64,000 bases of DNA. It comes from Straminergon stramineum. Taxonomy: Eukaryota > Streptophyta > Bryopsida > Hypnales > Calliergonaceae. Numbering within the stretch: position 1 is the stretch's first letter; every line of letters starts with the position of its first letter. A program made the position numbers and the translations under genes. A model generated the notes under the pieces. The model saw nothing but the letters and a program-made list of their open reading frames with translations, was not told the origin of the DNA and ran no database searches. The stretch lies in the NCBI GenBank assembly GCA_963920665.1, contig OY987270.1, forward strand, positions 16,084,019-16,148,018. Reading direction: 5' to 3'. This document shows, piece by piece, positions 1 through 11,504 of this stretch.

Positions 1-443
1 TGAACACATTGCAGTTCTATTTTATCTATTATGCATAATTAGGCAAAGAAGTTCAACCATCACAGATCAGCTAAAAACATGGTTATTAGTCAAATTAGAT
101 TGTTCAAAACAGTTTAGACAACATCACATGGAGATTTATTATGGGGCAGGCAAGACAAACGTAATAGAATTCATGGAGAGACTACCCTATGATTTATTAA
201 GAGGTTCCCTACGATCACATACTTGTATCTACTTGAAAGAAGCTTATGTCACTATTTAAATCTTTAACTTACAATCTGTCAATAAAATAAATGGATATGC
301 CTCTCCATGATTGACCTACTTCATTGCCATCTCCCCATGATTGATGTCCAAATTCATTAAAAAAGTCTGATATTGAATTTGTTTAGTACTTCCATCAGTC
401 ATTTCAGCTGCATATGTACCACCAAGATTTGAAAACTCAAATA
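1..443. other. AT-rich flank, no gene seen
   Basis: No convincing coding frame, repeat or RNA gene is visible. If the minus-strand ORF just to the right is the 5' part of a larger gene, its later exons could lie here or beyond the window edge, but none is recognised. Confidence 0.4.
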
Positions 444-1016
444 CTAGAAGATAGAATTGATTTTCAGGCACACCAAATGCAAATGCAGAAAGGGATTGAA
501 CTGGCGGGTGTTTAACTTTGGTGTGATGAACCTCGGCTCGGTTGATTCACTCACTTCTGTGAACACAGATTGAGTCACATCTTCCTGCAAGACCACTTTC
601 TTGCTTTCACCTCCTCCTGTAATGACACCTGGAGCAGTATTTTCCTTCACGGAATTACCTTTCCCTTCACCAAAAATCTTGTTGACAGTGACACTCCCTT
701 CTGGTGCTTGTTGAAGCTCAGTAGCAAGGGCAGAAAGCCCCCCATGTTGCTGCTGAGCTTGTGGAATGTCGAATCGGGAATGCTGGGCCATCTCCAATAG
801 ATGAGCATGAGCCTTTGAAATAGTAGTCGTAGTAGCCCTGCGAGGGACTTGGGTTGGAATGGCGATGCTGCGCACAGTCGGTTTCAATGGCACCAAGTTT
901 CTTTCTGTTGGATTTTCTGTCGGATATTGTTGTAGTCTTTTGAGGACTTTTACCTCAGATTCCTTCTTTCTTTCCAGTGCTGGAGAACTTCCCCACCATC
1001 CCCACCACTGAGGCAT
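444..1016 (-). CDS. Hypothetical 190-aa ORF, possible exon
   Basis: An uninterrupted minus-strand frame of 190 codons begins MPQWWGWWGSS and is rich in Thr, Glu, Gln and Lys. Its base composition is more gene-like than its surroundings. No domain is recognised. The start MPxWWG followed by a Lys/Glu-rich stretch is reminiscent of the N-terminus of YODA-type plant MAPKKKs, but nothing beyond those few residues matches and no kinase motif (GxGxxG, HRD, DFG) is present, so this is only a hint. The reading frame ends in a hydrophobic stretch that may be intron read-through. It could be one exon of a gene continuing past the left edge, or chance. Transcript evidence would decide. Confidence 0.3.
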   Translation of the reverse strand: MPQWWGWWGSSPALERKKESEVKVLKRLQQYPTENPTERNLVPLKPTVRSIAIPTQVPRRATTTTISKAHAHLLEMAQHSRFDIPQAQQQHGGLSALATELQQAPEGSVTVNKIFGEGKGNSVKENTAPGVITGGGESKKVVLQEDVTQSVFTEVSESTEPRFITPKLNTRQFNPFLHLHLVCLKINSIF

Positions 1017-3615
1017 ATCAACTGTCTATAAGTGAAGTCAAAAGCAGAGGATGAAATAGCAGTAGAAGAAAAATAGGAACCAGAAGAAAGTGTTCAAGGC
1101 CATGTCTATTGTAATCCCTTCCCAAGGATCTCAAGAACAGATATTCTACCCCTCGGGCGAGGAGACACAAAAGGCCAAAGAGCGGAAATCTTTAATTATA
1201 GAGTTACGTTGAGTTTGCATGGAGAATTGGAATGTACCGAGGAGATTTTATCTGCTTGACCTGTGCTTGCTCTCGCTTGGAGGTCTGCACAATTACATGC
1301 ACATCACACTCAATTACCTTTAATGTAATGTTCACTTTTCCGTGCAACCCTGCACTCTTCTCCTATTAAACCCAAAGGTTGATCTAACACAGACCTTAAC
1401 AAATGCAGTAGAGAATGTGTTCGCATGGGCAACTTTGCGTGAAGTAATTGAATTCTACAGCACTATTCTTCAATTCCTGTTCAAGGAATGCAGAACGTCA
1501 AGGCTCTTTCAATAAGGTAAGGAAATTCAAAATCGCCACTCTAGGCATTGAGCAGGTTCATGATACTAGACAGGTCAAATTTCTATATGTTCTTGTTGGC
1601 AAACGAAAGAAAGTATTAACATTCCAAAGAATGCATTATTTTGTTATTGTACAAAATGGCATGAAGGTTCAAAGTTCTATTAGTAGATGACTTCAACAGA
1701 TGTCTTAAGTGATCTACATCCTCCTAATCAATATATACCCATCGTCTAAGATTTTAGGATGCTCATTCTGCGTGTCCCAATCTTACCAAGAGTACAAGGC
1801 AGTACCGTTGTATTGTATAAAATCTGAAGGACCAAAAATTCATGGTTTGAAAGCAACCAATTCAATTGATCATATTGAGAAAAATAGAATCAAGATATCA
1901 CCAGAAGCAGTAACAAAATTGCATATGTAAGTCAGAAATGAAATGATATTGAATATTCTTGTAAAATCCCCAACTCAAAACGCCTCTGAAAACCTTTAGG
2001 CCAAATTTGAGTGTCTTGGTCCTTCAGATTGTTAGAATTTGTGTTAGATGGTGCTAACCTGTGTAACATGTGTAGAGGATGTAGTTCGAGGGGAATTCTT
2101 CGCCGGTTGCTTTTTAATCTGGTGAGCCACATTCCTCTCTGAACTTCCACACGAGTTATGAATATTTAACCAATTTCCCTACGAATGCCTACGGTATTCA
2201 ATAAGTGAATAATGGTGAAACCCTCAGTAAATATTAGTAGAATAATCCAGACACTAACATTCCAGTATTCATAGCACCTTTAAAACAATGGTAAATTTTG
2301 TAAACCTTTCTGTGGTTGAGGATGACGTATCCTGTCGAGTAGGTTGGGTTTTTTCTTAGGACTGTTCTTCTTCTTCTTCTTCACCTTGTCTTGGCCTGGT
2401 GGGTTGGGTGCTGCATCCTTTTTCACGCGAGGCTTACAGATCTTTTTAACAGTCTTTTCGGGTTCTTGCACCTTATTGTTCCCCTTTGCCATTATGATCT
2501 ATTCATTACCTCAATAGAATATTGTAAGGAGGAGAAAAAAAAGAAAAAGCAGACTCAAGTTCAGGTTTGCAATAAAAAATGTATCTCACAGAAGCTTTTT
2601 CCAGTCAGCCTGCATAATATTCTAGAGAACCCCTGTTGAGCACCCTCTGAATTGGCAAAAAAGATTCTTTGAAGAATAAAAAGGAACTCGTATCATATAT
2701 TTACAAGGTTGAGATTAATTTGAACAAATGAAAGCTCCTCAAACCAATGAGTCATGCCTTCAAATATGAGAATATCTCAGAGCTCCAACACTGCTTGATG
2801 TGCTCTGACTTGACATGACTCTGCTCTAAAGCTTTGTTGAATGAATTTGCTCCAACTCTTTGTTGACGTTGCTCTCAAAATGTGCCATACCACTAGTACT
2901 CAAGAATGTTATATGGACTTATTTATAACTACGGTTCTTGTTATCGAAATCATATTTACCTGTTCATGAGTTGTAAAAGCCTCGAAGCAGGAGAATCATG
3001 GTGGAGTGGCTCCAGGTGGTATTCAGTAAGCTTGAACAATAGGTTTGCTTAAGGAAATAAGCGCCCAGTCCACCTGAAATCGCCATGTAAGGGTAAATGA
3101 AGCCGGAACCTTACAGGTGATCAAATCAAAAAATTATTGGATAAGCGCTGTGAGGTTTAAGTTTCTACAGATTAATACCCAGAAGAACATCAAAGAAGGA
3201 GCTAAACGCCCTTGTCTCTATCCCAAATAGAAACGTGTAATTTTCAAGTCTCTTTCCATAATCCTCAGTGACTGAAAAACTCTAATCAATAAAATTTGAA
3301 CGCCATTGTTCCCATTACCACAATTCACAAACCTACTAGCACAGAGAAATTCTGTCTTTGGAATGATGGGCCTCAACATGCTCCTATTCCTTATAACCCA
3401 AGCCTCATTTTCATTGGGCACCAGACCTTTCTGCATTTCAAACCATTGCTAAGTGATTCACTAATATATAGTGAATCTGCTGCAGCTAAACCCTGAGTTT
3501 GTATAACAGGGCACTTCCTCACTATCACGAAACTTTTAAATTCTTCTAACAAAGAGCTATCAGTAGTACTGCGAAAACATTTGACCTAATTTTCCAACAG
3601 CAATCCAAACCCTGA
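1017..3615. other. Intergenic or intronic stretch with one Lys-rich ORF
   Basis: Mostly AT-rich sequence. A minus-strand ORF at 2280-2492 (MAKGNNKVQEPEK start, runs of lysine such as DKVKKKKK) ends next to a plausible donor (AAAG/GTTTAC), so it could be a small exon encoding a basic, nuclear-type peptide, but no family is recognised and no partner exon can be proved. No repeat is evident. Confidence 0.2.
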
Positions 3616-4158
3616 CGTGTTAGCTCGCAGCTCCAAAATCCCACAGGCAAGACTTCTAACTTTTCTACAGATGTCAAATCTACGATCACTTGACAAGAAC
3701 AAGCAAGAGCAGGAGGAATTCACCATAGAATTTCGGAAGTCACAGAGCCCTCACACTTCCGAAATTTTGGATTGGCAAGAACCAAGCCCTTGGCAGCAGC
3801 GACGTCGGTGCCCCGCCTCGCATGGCCTCCGGAAAGTGAGAGTCTTCGAAGGGACGATGCGAAAGCAAGCAAATGCAAAAGTTGCAGCAGAGGAGATACG
3901 AAGGACGCAGGTTTGCCTTGGCATTTCATGTCCACTACTATCCGTTCAGTACCTATTCAAAGAGAAGGGTTATTACCAGTTTCCATTTCCTTTCACTTCA
4001 CTTCATATCCCTCCCTTGTGCTGCTGACATCTTCGGTTCTGTTCCATTGCAGAAAGACTCCTGTTCCCTTCCGTTGTTCTCGTTCTGTGGATAGACACAG
4101 AAGACTAGGGGTTCCAGACTCTGTAGGTTTGTTAGCTGATTGGGCATCACTCATGTGA
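3616..4158. other. GC-richer block with overlapping ORFs on both strands
   Basis: Around 3770-3940 the sequence is clearly richer in G+C than its flanks, like the first exons of the two confirmed genes here. Plus-strand ORFs (3617-4027, 3772-4158) and a minus-strand ORF (3720-3935, 71 aa starting MDMKCQGKPASF) overlap. None shows a recognisable domain, and the strand cannot be decided. It may be the 5' end or promoter of an unrecognised transcript. Confidence 0.2.
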
Positions 4159-5436
4159 GTCTCCTCTCTTCAAAATACAAGTCCCATGATGAGTTTTGAA
4201 AGATGATTTTGACGCTGCCTTCTTCTCTGCTCTATGCCAACTTAAAACACCCCTTGTTAGTTATTCGTGAGTAAAAGAACATGACAAGCCACAGGAGTAA
4301 CAAAAGAGTGACAAAAGATGTTACTCCTATAATGAGGGTGTACTTTTCAGGTTATTGGACTAGCATCAATGTATGGATTGTGCGCATTACAAGCCCAATC
4401 AAGGGACTTGAAAGTTACCGAGCATGATTATGACAGACATGCTCTCCATTTCCAATGCTTAGTTGCCACCTCTACAGAAAAGAGCTCCAATTAGGTTATA
4501 TGCCATTATGGACGCGTTCTGCTTGATCCAAGATGGACCTGGTCTGGGATAGAGAGGAATCATCGACACCATCAAATCCCCAAGGCGCGCTGATAGAATC
4601 TGAAAGATAGCTTTCTGCACTTGAAAACTTCGAAACCTATCTCACACAAAATATCATTAGATATAGCTGGTTCGTATCTGTAAACGAGCTCAAGGCCGAG
4701 TATGAGGAAACCTTAAAGTTCATGATCATGATCAGACGCATCTAATTTGGGATTCTCAACGAGTCTCAAACAGTCCCTCAGCCGATAAACAATTCTTGGA
4801 ACACATCTGGCATGTGCTCCTCTGCTTGTAGTGAAAGGCAAACATGAGAATATGAATCCAAGAAACACACAATAATCGCAATTGCATTACATGAACTACA
4901 TCATGCGGTGTATACCCAACCTGTACTGCAGAGTACCAACAATGAATCAAATTGCGAACAAACATACCTCAATCTCTAGGATCTGGTTGTTACAAAGTCA
5001 TAAACGTAATATCAGTCAAAGCATGGTCAAGGAAACGCAGATTTGTATTTTACAAGAAGTCACAGAACCTATTACAGTGCTTGATTTGAACCTAGAGAAT
5101 CAGAATACCATTTTTCCATCGTTTTCTCCTACAACAACCTGCCTTCAGAACAATCTTTCAAGAAAAGAAACCAATTCAAGACGTCAGCCAATGTGGAATT
5201 CCTCGGTAGTACTACTAGGATTGATGCGAACGGAACTGTGGACATACCCTCTATTCGAAACTAGCCAGAATGCATTAAATGTACAACTCGAAATCCGCTT
5301 ATTGAAGCTTTGTGACCTCAAGATGCTTTTCCAATGACTAAATCAATTTCTTTTTCAATGCGAAGATGAACGTCTATGTACACCTATATACACAACGTCG
5401 TTGAATACTTCCAAGGAAAACACTCAGTAATAGACC
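4159..5436. other. Region downstream of the 274-aa gene
   Basis: No gene is recognised. A 151-codon plus-strand ORF at 4882-5337 has no recognisable motif and ends about 100 bases from the stop codon of the minus-strand gene to its right; it probably overlaps that gene's 3' UTR and flank. Confidence 0.3.
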
Positions 5437-8092
5437 TTAGGCTATTAATTTGAGAATCAGGCAGCAGGAGGTCCAAACAGCCATAGAAGCTGCCCGAATC
5501 ACGATGGGATGCCTGTAGATCCTGCAAATTGTACGGTCAAAGACAGCAATTCGTTCAGTTGAACCTTCACTCGAAATAGGAGACACCAAGGATATTGAAA
5601 GTGCAAGAAACTACTGAACTACCAGAGAAATAACAAGGACCACAGAGGTACTTACGATAGTGCTGTAGCACCCCACGAACCAGCCGTGTAGATATACTTC
5701 CCGGTGGTCCACAATGAACGCAGCCTTCCTTTTGTCTCTACCTTCGAGAATGCTTGCGCCATTGCTATAGAACAATACCAACAAATCAATACGAGAAAAA
5801 AGAAAAAGTATTGAGTTCATCGGCTTGATGAAGGAATATTGGTCTACGGAACGTATAATTCTCCCTCATCGTGCATAATCCCAAAATGTTAGAAATCCAT
5901 TCAAGAGGCAATATTACAGTCAATCCTATGGAAACTCCTCATCTCAAACTCTCCAATGTAAGCTAGATATCGACGGGCTAATCAAAGCGAAATGTAATGT
6001 GAACGCGAATCTGCTCAGGCACATGATGTGCTTAAACATACATGAATGAGCTCTCTCAATGAAAACACAAACCCAAAGCATTGGTAAGAAGAAAGCATAC
6101 TACCTTGTTGTAGCTCCTTTGGAGTCAGATTCTGGCAAAAAGAACACGAACACGTGTCAGTAAGCCATCGCAACAATTGTTCCATCACCTAATTTATGAA
6201 GAATACACAAATGTTTTGCTCCAAGTAAAAATGCTCCTTTCCTAAATTTATTTCCAAAATTTGTTCCAAATCCATGCGCTCTGTTACTTACCTTGTTATC
6301 TTATTCCAACTAGATAACCTTCAATATTATACCGATTGTGCTCCTAGCATGGTAATTAAAGCTAAAGGGAAGACACTCGTTACTCTTCTGCCAAAATCGC
6401 TAGATAAGAATTGAACCAAAATGCGCACTTTTCGAAAGTCACCTGTAATTTTAACGAATTGACCATTGTACAAACAAGTTGTTTACTGCAAGTAAAATGA
6501 GGAGCAGGAAACCGACCTTCGCCTGTGGAATTGATGATATGTACCGAGCTATAAAACTCGCAATCCCATCCACAATATCCTCCTGGCTGATCAGAACATA
6601 ACCATCGGTTCCCAGACCATCTTTCACCTCCTTCGTTTCCCTATCCATGTCGTTCTCTGAAAGCCACAACCACCAATTCGGGTCATCCACATCCGCTTTC
6701 ACATACATGCCATCTGCACGACAACAACCAAACTTGTTAAAAGTGAAGACAGGCAGTTGCACTTATTTCTGCCTTATTCTCTTCTCACATCTATACAAAC
6801 GTTTGTTTTTCTAACATCACAATTAAAGCTAGATGACAGCCCAGTCGTTTTAACAATACCTTAAGGACAGACCCAACCCGAGGGGCTTGGGTTTAAGAGA
6901 ATCTCGCAATAGCATCATCAATACTTAATATCATTCTCTCCAAGAGATGTATTTATCATGCTAAGTCGCGGGTTCCAAATCTCAATTTCAATGTGTGATT
7001 CTTGCATTAAAAAGTTTTTTAGAATTTTTGTAACAGGAGCTTAGAGGTTGCCCATTGCCTTGAGGAGGGCAGACACTCATCATTGATTAGCCTTTTGAGC
7101 AAGCTTCATGATGCGCATGTCATAAACATTCTGAAATCCAATTCTGGGCAGCTCTCTCCAGGACCCAAAATAACCATTAAGAGTTAATAAGAATTCACTC
7201 CTCCTGCCTACTTATCAGGAGACCCTCGTGCACTTATAACGAATTTTATTTCATACAAAACAAAGTCATGATTAATTAGGACTCTAGTAACTTTTTCAGG
7301 ATGAAAAATTTCCATAAAAATGAAAATACCTGCAGTTGTCAAGAGCGTCGTATCCCTCGACGTCGAGCCACCATCTCCTTCCAGCGACTTCAGCTTGTCC
7401 AAAAAGGCAGGCGACGCCACGCGCAGCTTCAATTGCTCATAAATCTGGCTCCCCAAACAATGCATATAAAATACGGAAATCGGGGAAATAGCTCTTTCAA
7501 AGAAAACGAAAATTCAAATTCAAACCGAAAACACTCACACCTGACCAATGCACATGATTGCTACGACAACAGAAAGGGCCAAAAAAAAGAGGAAAAACAA
7601 GGGAAAAAAATTCGACGAAAAGCCACTGCGAAAATTCCAATTCTCACTCCCATGCAGCCTCAACCAGTGCACGTACAGCGCCAACTAATACACAAGCTAA
7701 CAACGGCCGAAAGAATGGCAATACAAAGAGGAAAACCATCGGATATAATTCCAAATTCCAATTCGAATAAATTGAAAGACAGAAATTGAGAAAGCACTGA
7801 CCCCGATGGATCGATCGACGGAGAATTCGCCCGTGGCCAATTTCTGTTGATGCAACTCCAGAAACGCCTGCTCATACATGTGGATGGTCGCCCGGAGTCG
7901 CGCGTTCTCTCGGCGCTGGAGCTCCAGGTCGCTCTCGACCTCGGCCCAGTCGTCCCAGCAATCCGTGGTGGCCTTGTCGTCTTCGGCTTTCTTCTGCCGT
8001 TTCTCTTGCCGCCACTCCCAGACGCCCACCACGGCTTCCGCCATCTCGCCCACCGCCACTACGGTCTCCCCCACGCCATGCACTCCGACCAT
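5437..8092 (-). CDS. Conserved-looking 274-aa protein, six exons, coiled coil and hydrophobic C-terminus
   Basis: Six exons join with GT-AG introns in one frame: 8092-7802, 7444-7330, 6713-6517, 6131-6104 (only 28 nt), 5764-5656 and 5521-5437, giving 825 nt including the TAA stop. Exon 1 starts MVGVHGVGE and has a charged, heptad-like stretch (about residues 55-85, around ELQRRENARLRATIHMYEQ), a likely coiled coil. Exon 3 carries DPNWWLWLSEND and an acidic region. Exons 5 and 6 hold KYIYTAGSWGATALS and a final hydrophobic segment around IRAASMAVWTSCCLILKLIA, which may sit in a membrane as a C-terminal anchor. The frame is open further upstream to 8332, but the ATG at 8092 is preferred because the upstream residues are Pro/Ser-rich and UTR-like. 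The family name is not recognised; the gene looks intact and functional. The 28-nt micro-exon is a likely cause of misannotation. Confidence 0.85.
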
Positions 8093-8095
8093 CCT

Positions 8096-8104
8096 AAACC
8101 CTAA
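8096..8104 (+). promoter_or_regulatory. Telo-box AAACCCTAA beside the start codon
   Basis: AAACCCTAA lies a few bases upstream of the minus-strand ATG at 8092, in the presumed 5' UTR. Telo-boxes are known plant promoter and leader motifs, common in growth and translation genes. Whether it acts here is inference; a nine-base match can occur by chance. Confidence 0.4.
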
Positions 8105-8637
8105 CCCCGAATTTGGAGCTACAATTGGCGATGGTCGGGTTGGGCTGGGGTGGAGAAGACGACGTCGAGGAGAAGGCGAAGGATTCGCTTGTGGGGAATT
8201 GCGTGTGTGGGATTGGGGGGTGTTCGGGTGTTGGATGAAATTGGGTGGATGAGCGCGGGACAGGGAGTCCTCATTCGTTGGGAGTGATTCAAGAGAGAGG
8301 AGCTCGAAAGAAGAAGAAAGAACTGCAACCATTCTAAGCAGCTGGCCTATATGAAGAGTTCGTTTGGTTTAGGTCCCACATCAAACTGTGAAAAGTCATT
8401 CCAAGTAACCCTAGACTCTGTACCTTCGTGAGAAGGAAAACTCTCACGTTATTCATTGATTAATGCAGCATAATTGTAGGTTACATATAGTGTGCAAAGT
8501 GGAGATTGGTGTTCAATTGACCAAATTTAAAGAGATGTTTGTAGGCTTATTCCACATATTGTGTACATAGAAATTTGAGGAGGTATGTGATTTGGACATC
8601 TAAGATGAAAGGGATGGTCCAAAACTCATTTGATTAA
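8105..8637. other. 5' UTR and promoter region of the 274-aa gene
   Basis: GC-rich to about 8250, then CT/GA-rich and AT-rich, consistent with leader and promoter of the minus-strand gene. No TATA box was assigned. The region ends at a 223-bp TTAA-flanked element. Confidence 0.4.
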
Positions 8638-8860
8638 CCCTAGAAAGGCCCTTGGGGTCCCTCTATACGATCTGTATTTAGCTTTATAACTCTTCAATTA
8701 TGGTTTAATAGATGAGTTATGATACATTTTTATTTATATACTATCTTGATCATTAATTTACCTTGTACTCAAAAGTATTTGGTCAATGTTTTCCTATTCA
8801 AATACCACTAAATACATAATATACTATATGGCCACAAAGGGCTTTCAAACCCTTCTAGGG
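8638..8860 (+). mobile_element. 223-bp TTAA-flanked MITE, copy 1 (CCCTAGAAAGG ends)
   Basis: The element starts CCCTAGAAAGG and ends with the inverted form CCTTCTAGGG, bounded on both sides by TTAA (8634-8637 and 8861-8864). A second copy of exactly the same length lies at 53881-54103. It is too short to encode a protein. Four-base TTAA duplication plus CCC...GGG ends is the established signature of the piggyBac superfamily; assignment to it is inference because no transposase is present. Confidence 0.85.
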
Positions 8861-8864
8861 TTAA

Positions 8865-10389
8865 GGTAGTTTGCTCTTAAAGCGACCATCTAAGAGTTGA
8901 TTGCCTTTTGGGGGAAGCAAAATTCCTTGTAAAAATTTTCATTCAATTTTAGTAGGAAGAAAAATGGAATTGGCATCTAATCCAAGTTGTTTCATATTTT
9001 TTGGACCTTTGTGGAATTAGTTACGAATTTTAGAAGTTGAAATGCAACTATCATTGAAAGCAACCATCTCCTAAAATGTGCACTTTTGGTACATTGAAGA
9101 AAGAAAAATGTATTTGGGTATCATGATTGCCTTTAGAGCATGGGTGCTTTTAGAGCAAACTACCTTAGGAATTCTTAATGTATGAATTATCTATCTATTT
9201 TTCAATGATTCCTAACTCTTGGACTAGAAAGGATTTTGAAAGGATTTATAGTTTGTACAAATAAAAGTGAAATAAGAAAAGGAATCCTTTTATATATTAA
9301 CCTTTGTTGTGAGGACTAATTGTCTTTTTGTAGAAAGTAGGGGTATGGTGACTATGCTTATAGTCATGTGTGGGTACGCAATGATCTTTTGGATTACTTG
9401 CATTGGCAAGGTTGTTTGCTTTATGCTTTTATCATTTCCTTGAATATTAGCATGGGCATATACTTTTTGTATTGTCAATGGGTAAATACAAGATTGTAGT
9501 AATTGAGTAATAGAATTGAGTGTAGATTTGTCTAGGTGATTTGTATGAACAATTGGATGTTTGAGATGTATGTTAATAAGATAGATCAAATTGAGGCTAT
9601 CTATAAATATATGAACAAGTTCATGAAAATTATTTGTACTAAGGTACATGTACTAAAAAATATATGGATTGCAGTCCTTTCTACTCACAAGATGTTTTGG
9701 AGTCCAAGTAGTCTAGCAGAAAGTTATATTTTTCCAATAGTTATAAATGTTGTAACCAAAAATTTTAAGTAACTAATTGTTTGAACCAAGAGGTTCTTTT
9801 TGGGGTGGTATGAATGATTCATCTATATAGTAAGTGTATGGGGGTAAATACCTAGTGTAGTTCTACTATTGTAGTCGAGTAGAAGAGTTATGCTCGGTGT
9901 ACATAGATGGATGCAATGGTTGTGGTGGGGATATATGGAGGTGTTTTGTGTCATTTAGTGCTTTTGTTGACCATGATATTGAGAAGGGGAAATTTGTAGA
10001 AATGATTTTTTAAATTGTAATTCCATGGTAGATCATTGGATATTTATGATTAAAGTATTGATACCGAGAGATGTTGTACATGGTGTCATTGATGTGTACA
10101 AAGTATTTGTAGGGCTTGAGATTCTTCAAAAGGGGTTTTCTTTAAATGTCTTGGTCATGTAGGTTTGAGGTATGTAATAAATTTAGCATCAAAGCATGCG
10201 AGGATGTGTATGTTACAAAATTATGTTTTAAAATGGCAAAGTATTTATACCAATTTTTGTTAGGGCTGATGATGATGGTGTTGGATTGGGGGTTGTGTGT
10301 TGATGTCAATCAAGCCCAATATTAACATTGGCTTATGTCTTCTTAGGCAAGGATGTGAACTAGTTGATTACCTTGTTCATTAGTGAGAG
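8865..10389. other. AT-rich intergenic stretch
   Basis: Short unrelated ORFs only; no gene or defined element is recognised. The sequence is T/G-rich on the plus strand from about 9290 to 10300 and could be an old unclassified repeat. Confidence 0.4.
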
Positions 10390-11451
10390 CACTATAAGAA
10401 AACATGAAGTTTTTGGGTGTCTAGAAAAACGTGTGACGACGTCGAAGTTGGCACAAAAAAAATCAGCACTAGTGTCACCTAAAATTTGTTATAATCAACA
10501 AGCCAAAAACATGGAAAAAAACATCCATTTTGAGCTTGATTTTTTCTAACATCACAAATAACATATTCTTTTAAGCTCCCCTAAATGCGCCATGTGGGCA
10601 ATGAGAGCCACATGGCAGGGGGGTTTCATCCACATTGTCTCTGATGTGGCACCTAATGTGGCATTTGACATGATGGCAGGAAAAGTAACCTGGCATGCCT
10701 TGTCAATAAACTTTTATGTTGTTAAAAATTTTTGGTGTTGCTTTTTGAGACGTTAAACTAGACTTTTGAGATGACATCAACTGGTGCATACCCTATTCAT
10801 AAGGCAAGATCAATGAAAAATAATTATATAAAATAAATTAAAATAAAAAAAATAAAATGAACAAAAAAATTATTGAATTAAAAATAAATTACAAAAACTT
10901 ACCATCTACCATCAAGAGATTTTTCGATGGTAAAATGAACAAATTACTTCTTTGAAAGTTAGTGAGAATGAAGGGTAAAAGGGTCATATTTGTATCCATT
11001 CTCCGTCCATGATGAGACAAAAGATATGAGATAATTAGAATATGGGAACTTGATCATTGTACATGTCAATGTTGTTTTAGACGTCTACATATTGTTTCAA
11101 ACATTTGGATGTTTTTGGAGACATCTTATATGAAACACAATTCTTGTTTTCCATATCCCATATGGATTGTTTCACTTCCTACCATCCCACGTTTCTAAAG
11201 ACCAACTCTTTTCATCTATGATGCATATCCATCCATTTTCCCTTTTTCACAAAGTATACTATGTGGTTGCCATTTCCCTCAATTTTTCATATATGGTCAA
11301 AGTTTTACCATAGACCGTAGTAATTTTACTAACTTATTGGAAGTCAAAATGGAGCTACTTGTTGACATGGATGTCTATGTTTTTTTGGACGTCACAAAAA
11401 AATATAACCATGTTTTGTCTAATATCACTAAAAACATGTCCATCTATAGTG
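10390..11451 (+). mobile_element. CACTA-type non-autonomous element, uninterrupted copy
   Basis: It begins CACTATAAGAAAACATG and ends in the inverted form of CACTATAGATGGACATG, about 1.06 kb, with no transposase ORF. A second copy of the family is split by a hAT insertion and an inversion (27450-27693 and 38538-39559); this copy shows the uninterrupted sequence at that insertion point (around 11360-11390). CACTA/EnSpm elements normally make 3-bp duplications; the flanks here (GAG and ACT) do not match, so the target duplication has decayed or the boundary is slightly off. Confidence 0.7.
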
Positions 11452-11504
11452 ACTATAATAAATCGGAGGGATAAAGGCCAATGTCAATGGTACCCATTTG
11501 ATCT

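Noticed and set aside
4882..5337. 151-codon plus-strand ORF beside the 274-aa gene
   Set aside because: No motif, no gene-like composition, and it overlaps the likely 3' flank of the minus-strand gene.
10387..11454. 3-bp duplication around the uninterrupted CACTA copy
   Set aside because: The flanks GAG and ACT do not match, so no duplication is claimed for this copy.
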